A stretch of DNA of 64,000 bases from Cyclobacteriaceae bacterium (GTDB taxonomy: Bacteria > Bacteroidota > Bacteroidia > Cytophagales > Cyclobacteriaceae). Position 1 is the stretch's first letter. Each line of letters begins with the position of its first letter. The DNA lies in NCBI GenBank assembly GCA_020436085.1, contig JAGQYM010000001.1, forward strand, positions 1 to 64,000, written 5' to 3'. The notes under the pieces were generated by a model that saw nothing but the letters and a program-made list of their open reading frames with translations, was not told the origin of the DNA and did not search any database. This document shows, piece after piece, positions 1-9,959 of the stretch. The position numbers and the translations under genes are program-made.

Positions 1-6
1 CGCGCA

Positions 7-3000
7 TTAATTCTTATCCAAAACAATTGCCGGGATGTTCTTCTCACGGAACATCTGATTATATGCTGCCACGTCCGTGTTCATGATCTTCTGAAGGTCG
101 GACTTGTACGTTGCCCATTGCTTGTCGACATCGCTGCGCCTTTCCATCACTCCTTGTGTAAGTGCAGGCTCGTGGACATCCGCCACGCCCAACAACTGAA
201 AGAATTCTGTATTCAATTTGCTTGGCCAATTGATTACATCCTGACCGTTCTTCTGTCTCGTTTCAATCACATTCGCTTCCCAATCCGTCATTTTCTTAAT
301 GAGTGCTTTGCCTGCTTCAACTACCGACTTCATGCCTTCATTGTTCTTCAGCATTTCATTATATGATTCAATTTGTGTTCTCACCTTACGCATTGAAATA
401 ATTGAAGTGTGAATATCCTCGATGGTAGCCTCTACATCAGAAAGAAACTTTTGCTGCATTGACCATTCGGCAGACGTGGCATTCACGCGTGGATCGGAAA
501 TGATTTCGATATCAGTTTCCGATGACTCACCTTTGTAAGTCAGTTTCGCTTTGTATTTTCCGGGTGCTACCTGATGGCCCTGATAATTTCCATATACATA
601 GGCATTGGGTACGTCTTTGATGTTTTCTACTCTAAAGTTCCACGCAAATCTATTGACGCCTGCTTCTGAAGGCAGTACCTGCGGGGCGGGCGGCCCGCCC
701 GGATAAGGCTTGAAGCTCTCGTCTTTCTTGTTTGTATAAGATCGGATTACTTTTCCGCCTGTGTCAAAAATTTGTAAGGTGACTTTATTCGTATCCGCTT
801 TTTCTTTTAAATAATAATCGAGGATCACACCGTTCATTGGATTCTGACCAATGCCGGGAGGAACTGGCATCCACGGAGGAGAAAAGCTTGAGTAACGATA
901 TGTTGCCTTTGGCTTGTAAAGTTGTGCCCCCGCATTGCCAAAAGATCCTTTTGATTGCTGAATAGCTGCCAGATCATCTAAAATCCAAAATGCACGACCA
1001 GCAGTTGCAGCGACCAGATCATTACCCTGAATGATAAGATCCGTTACGGGAACAATAGGAAGATTGAGTTGCAATTTGTTCCATTGTTGCCCTCCATTAA
1101 GCGAAACATAAAAGCCTCTCGCTGATCCTGCGTAGAGCAAGTCTTTCACTTTCTTGTCCTCACGGATCACTTTTATAAAGTCATCGTTCTCTACACCATT
1201 TCCAATTTTTGTCCACGTCTTTCCATAGTCAGTTGTTTTGTAGGTCATGTTGCTATAGTCATTAAACTTATAGCGTGTAGCCGAGATGTACGCTGTTGCC
1301 TTATCAAATGGAGAAACCTCAATAGAGCTGATTAAACTCTCGGGAAGCCCGGGAGGAGTTATATTTTGCCAGGACTTTCCTCCATCTCTGGTGACATGTA
1401 CCAAGCCACAATCACTGCCAGTATAAATCACTCCTGCCTCATGTGGTGATTCAATCAAATAATAAATCGTGTTATAATTCTCACCACCTGCACCCTCGTT
1501 TGTGAATGGACCCCCGCCTTCACCTTGTTTGGTAGTATCGTTGCGCGTTAAGTCAGGACTGATCACTTCCCAATTCTGTCCCCAGTCGGTTGTCTTGAAC
1601 ACTACGTTACCAGCATGATAAATTGTCTTTGCATTGTGAGGCGAGGATACAATTGGTGCATTCCAATTGTACCGATACTTCATGTCTTTCACCTGATAGG
1701 CCAAATAACTCGCAGGATACTGACGCACATCTTTACCTTCCCTTGTGTTTACGTCCAGCACTTCAATATTACCCTGATAGCATCCACCCATTAAGAGTTC
1801 AGGATTGTTGGGATCAAAAACGATGTAAGCACTTTCACATCCTGGCCCCGCGAACCAGTCTCTTTCAGTGATGCCCATTGAGTTGGTTCGACTAGCAATC
1901 ACCACTGAAGAGTTGTCTTGCTGTCCACCATACACGTGGAATGGAAATACATTGTCCACGTTCACGCGATAGAACTGCGCAGTGGGCTGGTTGTCGAGCG
2001 TACTCCACGTGGCTCCTCTGTTGTAAGAGATTTCTGCACCGCCATCATCACCCAGAATAAGATTGTCATTGTTGGTTGGATTAATCCATAGATCATGAGT
2101 ATCGCCATGACCAACGCGCACATTACTAAAATTTTTTCCTCCATCTATTGATCGCATTACCGGAGCATTGAGCACGTACACTATGTCTTCATTAATCGGA
2201 TCTGCAAAGACTTCCATGTAGTACCAGGAGCGTGAACTGATATCCTGATTGTTACTTAACAGTGCCCACTTCTTACCTCCATCATCAGAGCGATAAAGCC
2301 CGGACTTCGCTTTTTCTGTCTCAACAATTGCATAGACGCGGTTTGAATTAGCTCGCGAAACGGAGATCCCCATTTTACCCAGGTCTTTGGGCAGTCCCTC
2401 TACAATCTTCTTCCATGTTTCTCCTTCATCTGTTGATTTCCACAGGGCTGATCCTGGTCCACCACTTTCCACTTTCCATGGGTAGCGCCTGTGTTGCCAT
2501 GTAGCCGCATACAGTATGCGGGGGTTGTTCATGTCCATGCTTAGGCTTGAGACGCCCGTGTTTTCATCTACATAAAGTGTTTTCTTCCATGTCGCTCCTC
2601 CGTCTGTTGATTTATAAACTCCACGATCGGAACTAGGCCCATGCACCGGACCTTGGCCGGCCACATAGACTACATCAGAATTGGAAGGATGAATAACTAC
2701 ATCTGATATGTGTCGGGTTTTTTCGAGTCCGATATTTTTCCAGGTTGCACCCCCATCAGTCGATTTGTAAACACCATCTCCATAAGAGGTCATGACGCCA
2801 CGCACTGCGTGCTCACCCATTCCTACATAAATCACATTGGGATCGGACTCAGACACTGCGATATCTCCGACAGATCCGGTTTTAAAGAAGCCATCTGAAA
2901 TATTTTTCCAACTGCTGCCAGCGTCCTCGGTCTTCCACACACCTCCACCGGTATAGCCTGCATAGTACAGCATGTTGTTTCCTCTCACTCCAGAAACTGC

Positions 3001-3171
3001 ATTGGAGCGACCTCCCCGAAACGGGCCTATGTTTCTCCATTTTAATCCTTTGAAGAGATCGGCATTAAAACTGGCGGTATTTGTTGTGGGCGTGGCTTTG
3101 CTTTTTCTTTGGGCAAACGCGCCAAAGGAAATCGCCATTGCGACTAAAATAAAAAGGGGAATTCTTCTCAT
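7..3171 (-). CDS. secreted VPS10/sortilin-like Asp-box propeller protein (paralogue 1)
   Basis: About 1054 residues. The start is ATG at 3171, eight codons inside the longest frame, because a signal peptide ([20 protein letters not shown]) begins there. Many Asp-box (BNR) motifs of the S-x-D-x-G-x-x-W kind are visible, such as [18 protein letters not shown] and KTTDYGKTW. This indicates one or two beta-propellers like VPS10/sortilin and GH74 proteins. The last third resembles an Ig/FlgD-like segment followed by a helical tail. No T9SS sorting domain or lipobox is seen, so it is probably periplasmic or released. The family is often annotated as glycosyl hydrolase, but I see no catalytic signature, so the substrate is unknown. 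It closely resembles the next gene along its whole length, including the mature N-terminus QRKSKA. Confidence 0.85.
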   Translation of the reverse strand: MRRIPLFILVAMAISFGAFAQRKSKATPTTNTASFNADLFKGLKWRNIGPFRGGRSNAVSGVRGNNMLYYAGYTGGGVWKTEDAGSSWKNISDGFFKTGSVGDIAVSESDPNVIYVGMGEHAVRGVMTSYGDGVYKSTDGGATWKNIGLEKTRHISDVVIHPSNSDVVYVAGQGPVHGPSSDRGVYKSTDGGATWKKTLYVDENTGVSSLSMDMNNPRILYAATWQHRRYPWKVESGGPGSALWKSTDEGETWKKIVEGLPKDLGKMGISVSRANSNRVYAIVETEKAKSGLYRSDDGGKKWALLSNNQDISSRSWYYMEVFADPINEDIVYVLNAPVMRSIDGGKNFSNVRVGHGDTHDLWINPTNNDNLILGDDGGAEISYNRGATWSTLDNQPTAQFYRVNVDNVFPFHVYGGQQDNSSVVIASRTNSMGITERDWFAGPGCESAYIVFDPNNPELLMGGCYQGNIEVLDVNTREGKDVRQYPASYLAYQVKDMKYRYNWNAPIVSSPHNAKTIYHAGNVVFKTTDWGQNWEVISPDLTRNDTTKQGEGGGPFTNEGAGGENYNTIYYLIESPHEAGVIYTGSDCGLVHVTRDGGKSWQNITPPGLPESLISSIEVSPFDKATAYISATRYKFNDYSNMTYKTTDYGKTWTKIGNGVENDDFIKVIREDKKVKDLLYAGSARGFYVSLNGGQQWNKLQLNLPIVPVTDLIIQGNDLVAATAGRAFWILDDLAAIQQSKGSFGNAGAQLYKPKATYRYSSFSPPWMPVPPGIGQNPMNGVILDYYLKEKADTNKVTLQIFDTGGKVIRSYTNKKDESFKPYPGGPPAPQVLPSEAGVNRFAWNFRVENIKDVPNAYVYGNYQGHQVAPGKYKAKLTYKGESSETDIEIISDPRVNATSAEWSMQQKFLSDVEATIEDIHTSIISMRKVRTQIESYNEMLKNNEGMKSVVEAGKALIKKMTDWEANVIETRQKNGQDVINWPSKLNTEFFQLLGVADVHEPALTQGVMERRSDVDKQWATYKSDLQKIMNTDVAAYNQMFREKNIPAIVLDKN

Positions 3172-3259
3172 GGTATTCAGGTTTGGACTACCCAAGTACC
3201 TAAAAGAAAAATTCCCTTCCTATCCTAAATTATTTGAAAGGCTTACCCTGTTTTCGTTG

Positions 3260-6200
3260 CTAATTATTCAGCATCGAATCGTTTGTGTCTACGTTTAGCA
3301 GGGGTATGTCTTTGGAGCGAAAAATTTCGTTCAATTTTTTCACTTCCTGGTTGATAATCTGATTGTACTGCTGCCTGTATCCTGACCAGTTTTTCTGCAA
3401 ATCGTCAAAACGGGTTTTATACCCTTCTGGCACACGCGGATCGTGTGTATCGAGGTTATTGCGAATAAGGAAGAACTCAGAATTAAGCTTCGATGGCCAA
3501 TTAAGGGCGTCCTGAAAACCTTTCTGTCTCTCTTCAAGAATATTTGACTGCCACTCTGATATTTTTTTTGACAACTCTTCTGCAGCCTTTACGAGATCAG
3601 TAGCATTGTCATTGGACTTGTATTGATCGCCTATTGTCTTGAGTTGCTGATCTACCTTTCTTATCTTATTCACTGCGTCATGCACTTCTACGATCGCATC
3701 CTCGGCTTTCTTAATGAGTGCTTGTTGTTCGGTCCACGCAGAAGCACTTACCTTCAATCGAGGATCAGCCAAAATTTCTATGTCAGCCTCGGAGGTTACT
3801 CCATCGTAAGTCATTCTGGTTTTGTATTTACCTGGCGCAACTCTGTGTCCGTTGTAGTTTCCTTCAAACACGAAAACTCCGGGCACATCTGGTAAACCAT
3901 TTGTTCTGAAGTCCCACACAAATCTGTTCAACCCTTTATTTGAAGGAAGCACGGTCGGCTTCGATGGCCCTCCCGGGTAGCTTTTGAAATCCTTCACTTC
4001 CTGATTTGTATAATTTCGAATCACTTGCCCCTGTGCATCCAAGATCTCAAGGGTCACCGTTTTATCGGTCACTTTTTCTGAAAGATAGTAGTCCAACTGA
4101 ACTCCTTCTGGTGGGTTTTTTCCGACACCATGTTCTGTAATTAAATAGAAGCCTGGTGCTCCAAAGATTCTATACGTTGGCTTTGGCTGAACTACTTTTA
4201 CCTTCGCACTTCCAAAATCTCCTTTAGATTGCTGCAGTGAAGAAAGGTCATCCAAAATCCAAAAGGAACGACCAGCAGTAGATGCGGCCAAATCGTTATC
4301 GCGAATGATCAAGTCTGTAACTGGAACCACTGGTAGGTTGGATTGGAATTTCTGAAAAGAAGCGCCCTGGTCAAACGAGATATAAAATCCACGTTCGGCT
4401 CCGGCATACAATAGGCCTTTTGTTTTCAGATCCTCGCGGATCACACGAATGAAATCATCTTTCCCAATCCCGTTACCAATCTTTGTCCAGGTCTTACCGT
4501 AATCTGTAGACTTGTAGGACATGTTCGAGTAGTCGTTGAATTTATAACGGGTAGCTGCGAAATAAACTGTTCCCTTGTCGTGCGGGGATACTTCGATTGA
4601 ATGGATCATCGTCTCGGGCATATCTGGAGGGGTAATATTTGTCCAGGTTTTACCATCATCGCGTGTCACGTGCATCAATCCGCAATCGCTTCCTGTGTAA
4701 ATGACTCCTTTCTCTAATGGAGATTCCGCTACATAATAAATGGTGTTGTAGTTTTCACCGCCTGCACCTTCGTTTGTAAACGGTCCTCCTCCTTGCCTTT
4801 GCTTGGATTCATCGTTTCTCGTAAGGTCCGGACTGATTGGATCCCAGCTTTGTCCACCGTTATTGGTTCTGAACAATACGTTACCTGCATGGTACATGAT
4901 CTTAGGATCATGTGGAGAGTTAATGAGCGGTGCGTTCCAGTTGAAGCGGTATTTCATGTTTCTCGGTTGCTCTCCAAGGTTAGTGGAGGGATACTCCATG
5001 ATATCCTTTAGCTCTTTCGTGCTTACTTCCTGACGGCTAATTGTTCCTTGATAGCAGTCTCCATATAAAACGGTTGGATTGTATGGATCATCAAAAGCGA
5101 TGGCCGCACTCTCGCAACCGGGTCCGTCAAACCAATGTTTAGTTAGAATTCCGTATGTGTTGGTTCTTGTTGGTATTGCTACGGAAAGATTGTCTTGTTG
5201 TCCGGCATATAACCAGTAAGGCACCTGGCGATCTGCACTCACGCGATAAAACTGCGATGTAGGCTGATTGTTGAGTGACGACCAAACTTTTCCCCAACTG
5301 AATGATATACATCCACCGCCATCCTGGGCCAATGCAATGTTTTTGTTGTTGGCTGGATTGATCCAAAGTTCATGGCAATCCCCGTGAATATCATTTAGAT
5401 TGATCCATGTTTTTCCACCATCTATCGATCTCATGATAGGTGCATTCAATGCATACACCACATCTGCGTTTTGTGGATCGGCAAATACCTCCATGTAATA
5501 CCACGAGCGGGCTGTGATGATTTGATCATTACTCTGTAGCGACCATGTTTTGCCGGCATCGTCAGAGCGATAGAGTCCTGATTTTACTTTTTCAGCTTCA
5601 ATCAATGCGTAGACTCTTTCAGGATTCGCTCGCGAAACTGACAAACCTATTTTTCCCATTTCTGCCGGAAGGCCGTTTGAAAGTTTTGTCCAGGTCTCGC
5701 CAGAGTCAGTTGACTTCCAAATTGCAGAACCGGGGCCACCACTTTCCACTTTCCAGGGATAGCGCCTGTGCTGCCATGTTGCGGCATACAATATCCGTGG
5801 ATTGCTCATGTCCATACTCAAGCTTGACACGCCTGTATTTTCATCTACGTAAAGTGTCTTCTTCCATGTAGTGCCTCCGTCAACAGATTTGTAAACCCCC
5901 CGGTCGGCACTGGGACCGTGCACAGCACCCTGCGCACCGATGTACACAACATCGGGGTTGCTCGGATGAATAATTACATCAGAAATGTGACGGGTTTTTT
6001 CCAGGCCAATATTCTTCCAGGTCTTACCGGCATCTGTTGATTTATAAACTCCATCACCAAACGAGGTCATCACACCACGCACGGCATGCTCTCCTGTTCC
6101 CACATAGACCACATTTGGATCAGACTCACTTACCGCGATATCTCCAATTGACCCAACTCCAAAAAATCCATCTGATACGTTTGTCCAGTTGTAACCTCCA

Positions 6201-6448
6201 TCAACGGTTTTCCACACTCCACCACCAGTATAGCCGGTATAGTAGGTCATTGGATCTCCTATTACACCAGAAATCGTATTGGCGCGGCCACCACGATAAG
6301 GGCCAATGTTTCGCCATTGCAGCGCAGCGAAATTGGAAACATCAACTGCACTTGACGCAGCAGGTGGCGCAGCCTTGGATTTGCGTTGAGACCAAACTGT
6401 TGTGTGCAATGATGCAATGACAACGGTCAAAAAGAGCAATCGTATCAT
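3260..6448 (-). CDS. secreted VPS10/sortilin-like Asp-box propeller protein (paralogue 2)
   Basis: About 1062 residues. The start is ATG at 6448, where the signal peptide begins (MIRLLFLTVVIASLHTTVWS); the longer frame adds 21 residues with no function I can see. Architecture matches the neighbour downstream: repeated Asp-box motifs (KSTDAGKTW, KSVDGGTTW, RSDDAGKTW, KSTDYGKTW), then an Ig-like stretch and a helical C-terminus. The shared segments, for example WRNIGP(F/Y)RGGR and [17 protein letters not shown], show an in-place tandem duplication. The two genes are 88 bases apart on the same strand and could be co-transcribed. A perfect inverted repeat lies about 50 bases upstream. Function beyond a secreted propeller cannot be read from sequence. 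Confidence 0.85.
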   Translation of the reverse strand: MIRLLFLTVVIASLHTTVWSQRKSKAAPPAASSAVDVSNFAALQWRNIGPYRGGRANTISGVIGDPMTYYTGYTGGGVWKTVDGGYNWTNVSDGFFGVGSIGDIAVSESDPNVVYVGTGEHAVRGVMTSFGDGVYKSTDAGKTWKNIGLEKTRHISDVIIHPSNPDVVYIGAQGAVHGPSADRGVYKSVDGGTTWKKTLYVDENTGVSSLSMDMSNPRILYAATWQHRRYPWKVESGGPGSAIWKSTDSGETWTKLSNGLPAEMGKIGLSVSRANPERVYALIEAEKVKSGLYRSDDAGKTWSLQSNDQIITARSWYYMEVFADPQNADVVYALNAPIMRSIDGGKTWINLNDIHGDCHELWINPANNKNIALAQDGGGCISFSWGKVWSSLNNQPTSQFYRVSADRQVPYWLYAGQQDNLSVAIPTRTNTYGILTKHWFDGPGCESAAIAFDDPYNPTVLYGDCYQGTISRQEVSTKELKDIMEYPSTNLGEQPRNMKYRFNWNAPLINSPHDPKIMYHAGNVLFRTNNGGQSWDPISPDLTRNDESKQRQGGGPFTNEGAGGENYNTIYYVAESPLEKGVIYTGSDCGLMHVTRDDGKTWTNITPPDMPETMIHSIEVSPHDKGTVYFAATRYKFNDYSNMSYKSTDYGKTWTKIGNGIGKDDFIRVIREDLKTKGLLYAGAERGFYISFDQGASFQKFQSNLPVVPVTDLIIRDNDLAASTAGRSFWILDDLSSLQQSKGDFGSAKVKVVQPKPTYRIFGAPGFYLITEHGVGKNPPEGVQLDYYLSEKVTDKTVTLEILDAQGQVIRNYTNQEVKDFKSYPGGPSKPTVLPSNKGLNRFVWDFRTNGLPDVPGVFVFEGNYNGHRVAPGKYKTRMTYDGVTSEADIEILADPRLKVSASAWTEQQALIKKAEDAIVEVHDAVNKIRKVDQQLKTIGDQYKSNDNATDLVKAAEELSKKISEWQSNILEERQKGFQDALNWPSKLNSEFFLIRNNLDTHDPRVPEGYKTRFDDLQKNWSGYRQQYNQIINQEVKKLNEIFRSKDIPLLNVDTNDSMLNN

Positions 6449-6488
6449 GGGAAAATTTATTTTGCGAGAAGTACGCAAAACTTCAAGA

Positions 6489-6513
6489 GTTTGCAAAGGG
6501 GAATTATGCAAAC
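6489..6513. repeat. inverted repeat GTTTGCA-N11-TGCAAAC
   Basis: Perfect 7-base arms at 6489-6495 and 6507-6513 with an 11-base spacer. It lies in the short gap between the hutF stop and the start of the second propeller gene, about 50 bases upstream of that ATG. There is no T-run directly after either arm, so it looks more like a protein-binding site than a terminator. This is inference only. Confidence 0.4.
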
Positions 6514-6522
6514 AAAGAGGGG

Positions 6523-7917
6523 CTAGCGGGTATTCAGCTCACGCATCGCCCTCGCAAATTTAGACTTGATTTCACCTAGCCTATTGTGCCTATTTTTCTT
6601 TACTACCCACTTGCCGCTAACTATCGTTCCAAAAAAGTGATGGGCATCGGCAGAATAAACAAGGGCCGGCACGAGATTTTTTAGACTGGTTGAAGACGGA
6701 AGTGGTGCCTGGCCATCAACAATCACAGCATCGAATGAGCCACCGATTTCAAAATTGTTATTTGAACTTATGCCCATCGCCTTTCTTCCAGATTCAATTT
6801 CTTCATTAATCATATAGTGTCCAGCGTCTCCACCGAAAGTATTGCGAGCATGCGTAACTAGTCGTTGTCTATAATCAATCATCCGAAATTCCTCCAGCGG
6901 ATTCAGCCCAATGTGGCTGTCGGTACCAATCGACCAACGCCCTCCTTTATCCACGTATTCCTTCATTCTAAATATGCCATCACCAAGATTCCCTTCTGTG
7001 GAGGGACACAACACCACTTGAGCTCCTGATTTTGCTAATAGATTCAGTTCATTATCATCCAGGTGTGTGGAGTGTACAAGGTGAAATCTTTCATTCACCG
7101 GAAGATTATCCAACACCCATTGCATCGGTCTCTTTCCACAGTAACTGAGGCAGTCATTTACTTCTTTCTTCTGCTCGGCTACATGGACGTGAAACGGCAG
7201 ATCCTTCGGTCCGTTGTCGAATGTGGTTTTGATGTCAGCTAGTTCTACCGCGCGAAGGGAATGGACGCTAAAGCCAAGACTCGCTTTAGTGTAATCCTTT
7301 ACAGAGTTTTTAGAGCTCTCCAGTAATTTGAAGTAAGCATCAACGGTGGGTGAAATAAATCTGCGTTGTCTTGGTTGTGGGTCTTGCCCGAAAGTTCCTT
7401 TCTGGTAAAATACGGGCACGAGAGTAATGCCGATTCCTGCTGTTGCGGCAGCGGCCACCATTCGATCTCCCATTTCCGAGAGATTTTCGTACGGCTTTCC
7501 GTCTTTATCATGATGGAGATAATGAAACTCGGCAACGTGCGTGTATCCATGTCTTAACATTTCGGCATATAACATGGCAGCAATCGCCTCTGCCTGATCT
7601 GGATCAACGGATAAAGCACATTGATACATCGCCTCGCGCCATGTCCAAAAATCATCATGCGTACCAACTAGATGATTTTCTGCCAATCCTGCCATGGCAT
7701 ACTGAAAGGCGTGCGAATGTGCATTTTGAAATCCGGGAATTGCATAACCGTCCACTGAATCGGTAGCAAATCCGTCTCGTGGTGCTTCTTGTGACAAGTA
7801 TTGTATTTTTCCATCGCCATCCACTCCAACATATGGCGAAGCGAGCCAACCTTCGCGCTGGAGGACAGCCTTGAATTTGTAATAGAAAAGTCGTGATGAT
7901 CTATCAGTTGAGTCCAT
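6523..7917 (-). CDS. hutF: formimidoylglutamate deiminase
   Basis: 464 residues, usual for the family. It hydrolyses N-formimidoyl-L-glutamate to N-formyl-L-glutamate and ammonia in histidine degradation, in the cytoplasm. It is an amidohydrolase-superfamily barrel with metal ligands visible in PGFQNAHSHAFQ (HxH), HVHVAEQ, HSTHLDD and IGTDSH. The segment DDFWTWREAMY is typical of HutF. The start is ATG at 7917; the frame extends one codon further to a TTG. Its 5' end overlaps the end of hutG by 14 bases, so the two are surely co-transcribed and probably translationally coupled. Together they form the two-step formylglutamate branch. hutH, hutU and hutI are not in this window. Confidence 0.93.
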   Translation of the reverse strand: MDSTDRSSRLFYYKFKAVLQREGWLASPYVGVDGDGKIQYLSQEAPRDGFATDSVDGYAIPGFQNAHSHAFQYAMAGLAENHLVGTHDDFWTWREAMYQCALSVDPDQAEAIAAMLYAEMLRHGYTHVAEFHYLHHDKDGKPYENLSEMGDRMVAAAATAGIGITLVPVFYQKGTFGQDPQPRQRRFISPTVDAYFKLLESSKNSVKDYTKASLGFSVHSLRAVELADIKTTFDNGPKDLPFHVHVAEQKKEVNDCLSYCGKRPMQWVLDNLPVNERFHLVHSTHLDDNELNLLAKSGAQVVLCPSTEGNLGDGIFRMKEYVDKGGRWSIGTDSHIGLNPLEEFRMIDYRQRLVTHARNTFGGDAGHYMINEEIESGRKAMGISSNNNFEIGGSFDAVIVDGQAPLPSSTSLKNLVPALVYSADAHHFFGTIVSGKWVVKKNRHNRLGEIKSKFARAMRELNTR

Positions 7918-8707
7918 CAATCAGATTTTCAAAAGTGTGCATCAAAACTTTTCTCATTTTATCCGCGCGAGTGTCATCAAATTCTAACTCTGTGTCATTC
8001 ATGTACATCACCTTGCTCATTTCCAATTGCAGAGCGTGTTGACTCTCCATTGGCAGCCCAAAATTTCTTGTGATAAATCCTCCCTTGAAAGGATAGTTAT
8101 GTTTGACCTCGTAGTCCCCACTTTCCAGTCCTTTCAATGCTGCCTCTATCAAACCTGGTGACGCGGAAGTGCCATCGGCATCGCCAAGAATCAAATCAGG
8201 AAATTTTTCTTTATGAATAGTCGGCACATGCTGCCTGATGGAGTGGCATTCCCACAACAATACTTTTCCGAACTCGTCTTTTAAATTTTTGAGGAGCTCG
8301 CCAATTTTTTCATGATACGGGCGGTAGTAATTCTCAAGCCTACGTTCAACTTCATTTTTTGAAACCTCCTTTCTATTATCAGCATAAATAGGTTTGCCAA
8401 AAAAATCGGTGGTTGGACAAAGAGCGGTGATTATTCGACCATCATTGTACAGTGGTTTGCTTTCAGGGTCGCGATTAAGATCAATCACCCAGCGACTATA
8501 AACCGCGTGAATCATGGTGATACCCATGTCGGACGCGAAGTTGTAAAGATCGTGCACAAACCAGTCTGTATCATCCGGTTGCTTGATCATTTTTTGATCA
8601 TACTCACAAGCGATCTCTTCGGGAAACGAAGTGCCGCAATGAGGGACGCTCAATAAAATCGGTACGCTCTGTCCTTTCGGCTCAACGATGACAAATGGAC
8701 TCGACAT
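7904..8707 (-). CDS. hutG: N-formylglutamate amidohydrolase
   Basis: 267 residues, FGase family. It cleaves N-formyl-L-glutamate to L-glutamate and formate, the step after HutF. Recognisable family motifs are SVPHCGTSFP near the N-terminus, DTDWFVHDLY, and SRWVIDLNRDPES, which carries the conserved arginine and aspartate. No signal peptide, so cytoplasmic. It lies directly upstream of hutF with a 14-base overlap and only four bases after the GH3 gene ends. The context therefore puts the last two histidine-degradation steps at the end of an operon that otherwise concerns cell-wall turnover. The symbol follows the enzyme activity; in some organisms hutG names a different hydrolase. Confidence 0.9.
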   Translation of the reverse strand: MSSPFVIVEPKGQSVPILLSVPHCGTSFPEEIACEYDQKMIKQPDDTDWFVHDLYNFASDMGITMIHAVYSRWVIDLNRDPESKPLYNDGRIITALCPTTDFFGKPIYADNRKEVSKNEVERRLENYYRPYHEKIGELLKNLKDEFGKVLLWECHSIRQHVPTIHKEKFPDLILGDADGTSASPGLIEAALKGLESGDYEVKHNYPFKGGFITRNFGLPMESQHALQLEMSKVMYMNDTELEFDDTRADKMRKVLMHTFENLIDGLN

Positions 8708-8711
8708 GTCT

Positions 8712-9959
8712 TTAATTTTTCTTCTTCTTTCTCTTCTTCACGTCCTCACCGGCAGTTGGTTTCGTTTGCGGTACAGGTTTTCTCAATTGTTTATTCAGTT
8801 TTTGCAATGAGTCTTGTAGCATTCTCACCTGCTGCTCTGACTCGAGAAGTTCATTTCTATAAAACTCTGCTTCTGATTGGCCTAACCTGGACTTCAGCTT
8901 CATGATTCTAGCGTAAGACTCGTCTATTCGTTCTTTGGGAATCGTTCCATCTTTTACAAAACCCTTGATAATTGTGTGAACCCGCTCAACCGTTCGGGTT
9001 TCACTCCCTTCAATGTTATTCGAAAAAGTCAGGATATCTACACCCGCATTCACAGCCAGCTTGATCGCCTCCTCAAGGCCAAAGTGTTTTGTAATGGCGT
9101 GCATCTGCATGTCATCCGAAAACACTACTCCATCAAAATGAAGTTGCTTTCTTAGCAGGCTGTCAATCATCCGCCTGGAGAGGGTGCCTGGTAATCCTTT
9201 GTTGTCTAAATTTTTATTTACAATGTGCGCAGTCATGATTGCATCTACATAGCCAGATTCAATCAATGAACGATAGGGCGTCAACTCTTTTTCTTGCCAA
9301 GTTTTCGTTACATCGGCTATTCCGAAATGTGTGTCGGCTTTTGAACTTCCATGCCCTGGAAAATGCTTCAACACTGTGATCACCTTGACTTGTCGATGTG
9401 CCTTGATAAACTCACGCGCATACAACGACACGGAATCCTCGTTGCTTGAAAAAGATCTTTCCGTTTTTACAATCACAGGATTGGCGGGATCTATAGCTAC
9501 ATCCACTACTGGTGCAAAATTGACATTGATCCCTAGTCCAGCTAATGTTGTCGCAGTTGTTTGCCCATAGTATCTGACGGAATCAATTGAGGCGCTCATC
9601 GCTGCAGCAGTGATGGATCTTGGAAATCCATATTTCTCTTTCAGTCGGTTCACTCTTCCTCCTTCTTGATCAATAGAAATAAAAATGGGAATAGGCGCTA
9701 CGGATTGATAGGCCCATGCGAGCTTCTTGAATTGAGCGTATGAGTCTTTAGAGGCAATATTCTTCTCAAAAAAAATGATTGAACCCGCCTTGCCATCCTT
9801 AATTTCTTTCAAAGTCAGATTGTCTACTGTTGTTCCCGGCACGCCAATGAGAATCATCTGGCCAATTTTTATGTCGAGACTATCCATTGGCTGCGCAACT
9901 GAAAGCACTGTGCTTACACAAAACGCAGCAACAAAAAATAAACTTTTAGTATTTCTCAT
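8712..9959 (-). CDS. GH3 beta-N-acetylhexosaminidase (NagZ-like)
   Basis: 415 residues with an N-terminal signal peptide ending near VLSVAQ. The GH3 domain covers about residues 25-365. The NagZ-type acid/base loop KHFPGHGSSKADTH and the nucleophile region VFSDDMQMHA are both intact, so it should remove N-acetylglucosamine from peptidoglycan fragments or other GlcNAc glycosides, here outside the cytoplasm. After the domain there is a predicted coiled-coil stretch (around ELLESEQQVRMLQDSL) and a very basic tail ending KKRKKKKN, neither part of the standard family. The 5' end overlaps the PBP4-like gene by 14 bases. That pairing supports a peptidoglycan role. Confidence 0.85.
   Translation of the reverse strand: MRNTKSLFFVAAFCVSTVLSVAQPMDSLDIKIGQMILIGVPGTTVDNLTLKEIKDGKAGSIIFFEKNIASKDSYAQFKKLAWAYQSVAPIPIFISIDQEGGRVNRLKEKYGFPRSITAAAMSASIDSVRYYGQTTATTLAGLGINVNFAPVVDVAIDPANPVIVKTERSFSSNEDSVSLYAREFIKAHRQVKVITVLKHFPGHGSSKADTHFGIADVTKTWQEKELTPYRSLIESGYVDAIMTAHIVNKNLDNKGLPGTLSRRMIDSLLRKQLHFDGVVFSDDMQMHAITKHFGLEEAIKLAVNAGVDILTFSNNIEGSETRTVERVHTIIKGFVKDGTIPKERIDESYARIMKLKSRLGQSEAEFYRNELLESEQQVRMLQDSLQKLNKQLRKPVPQTKPTAGEDVKKRKKKKN

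Noticed and set aside
6037..6420. Plus-strand frame of 127 codons rich in histidine and leucine
   Set aside because: Antisense to the Asp-box gene; composition is a by-product of the opposite strand.
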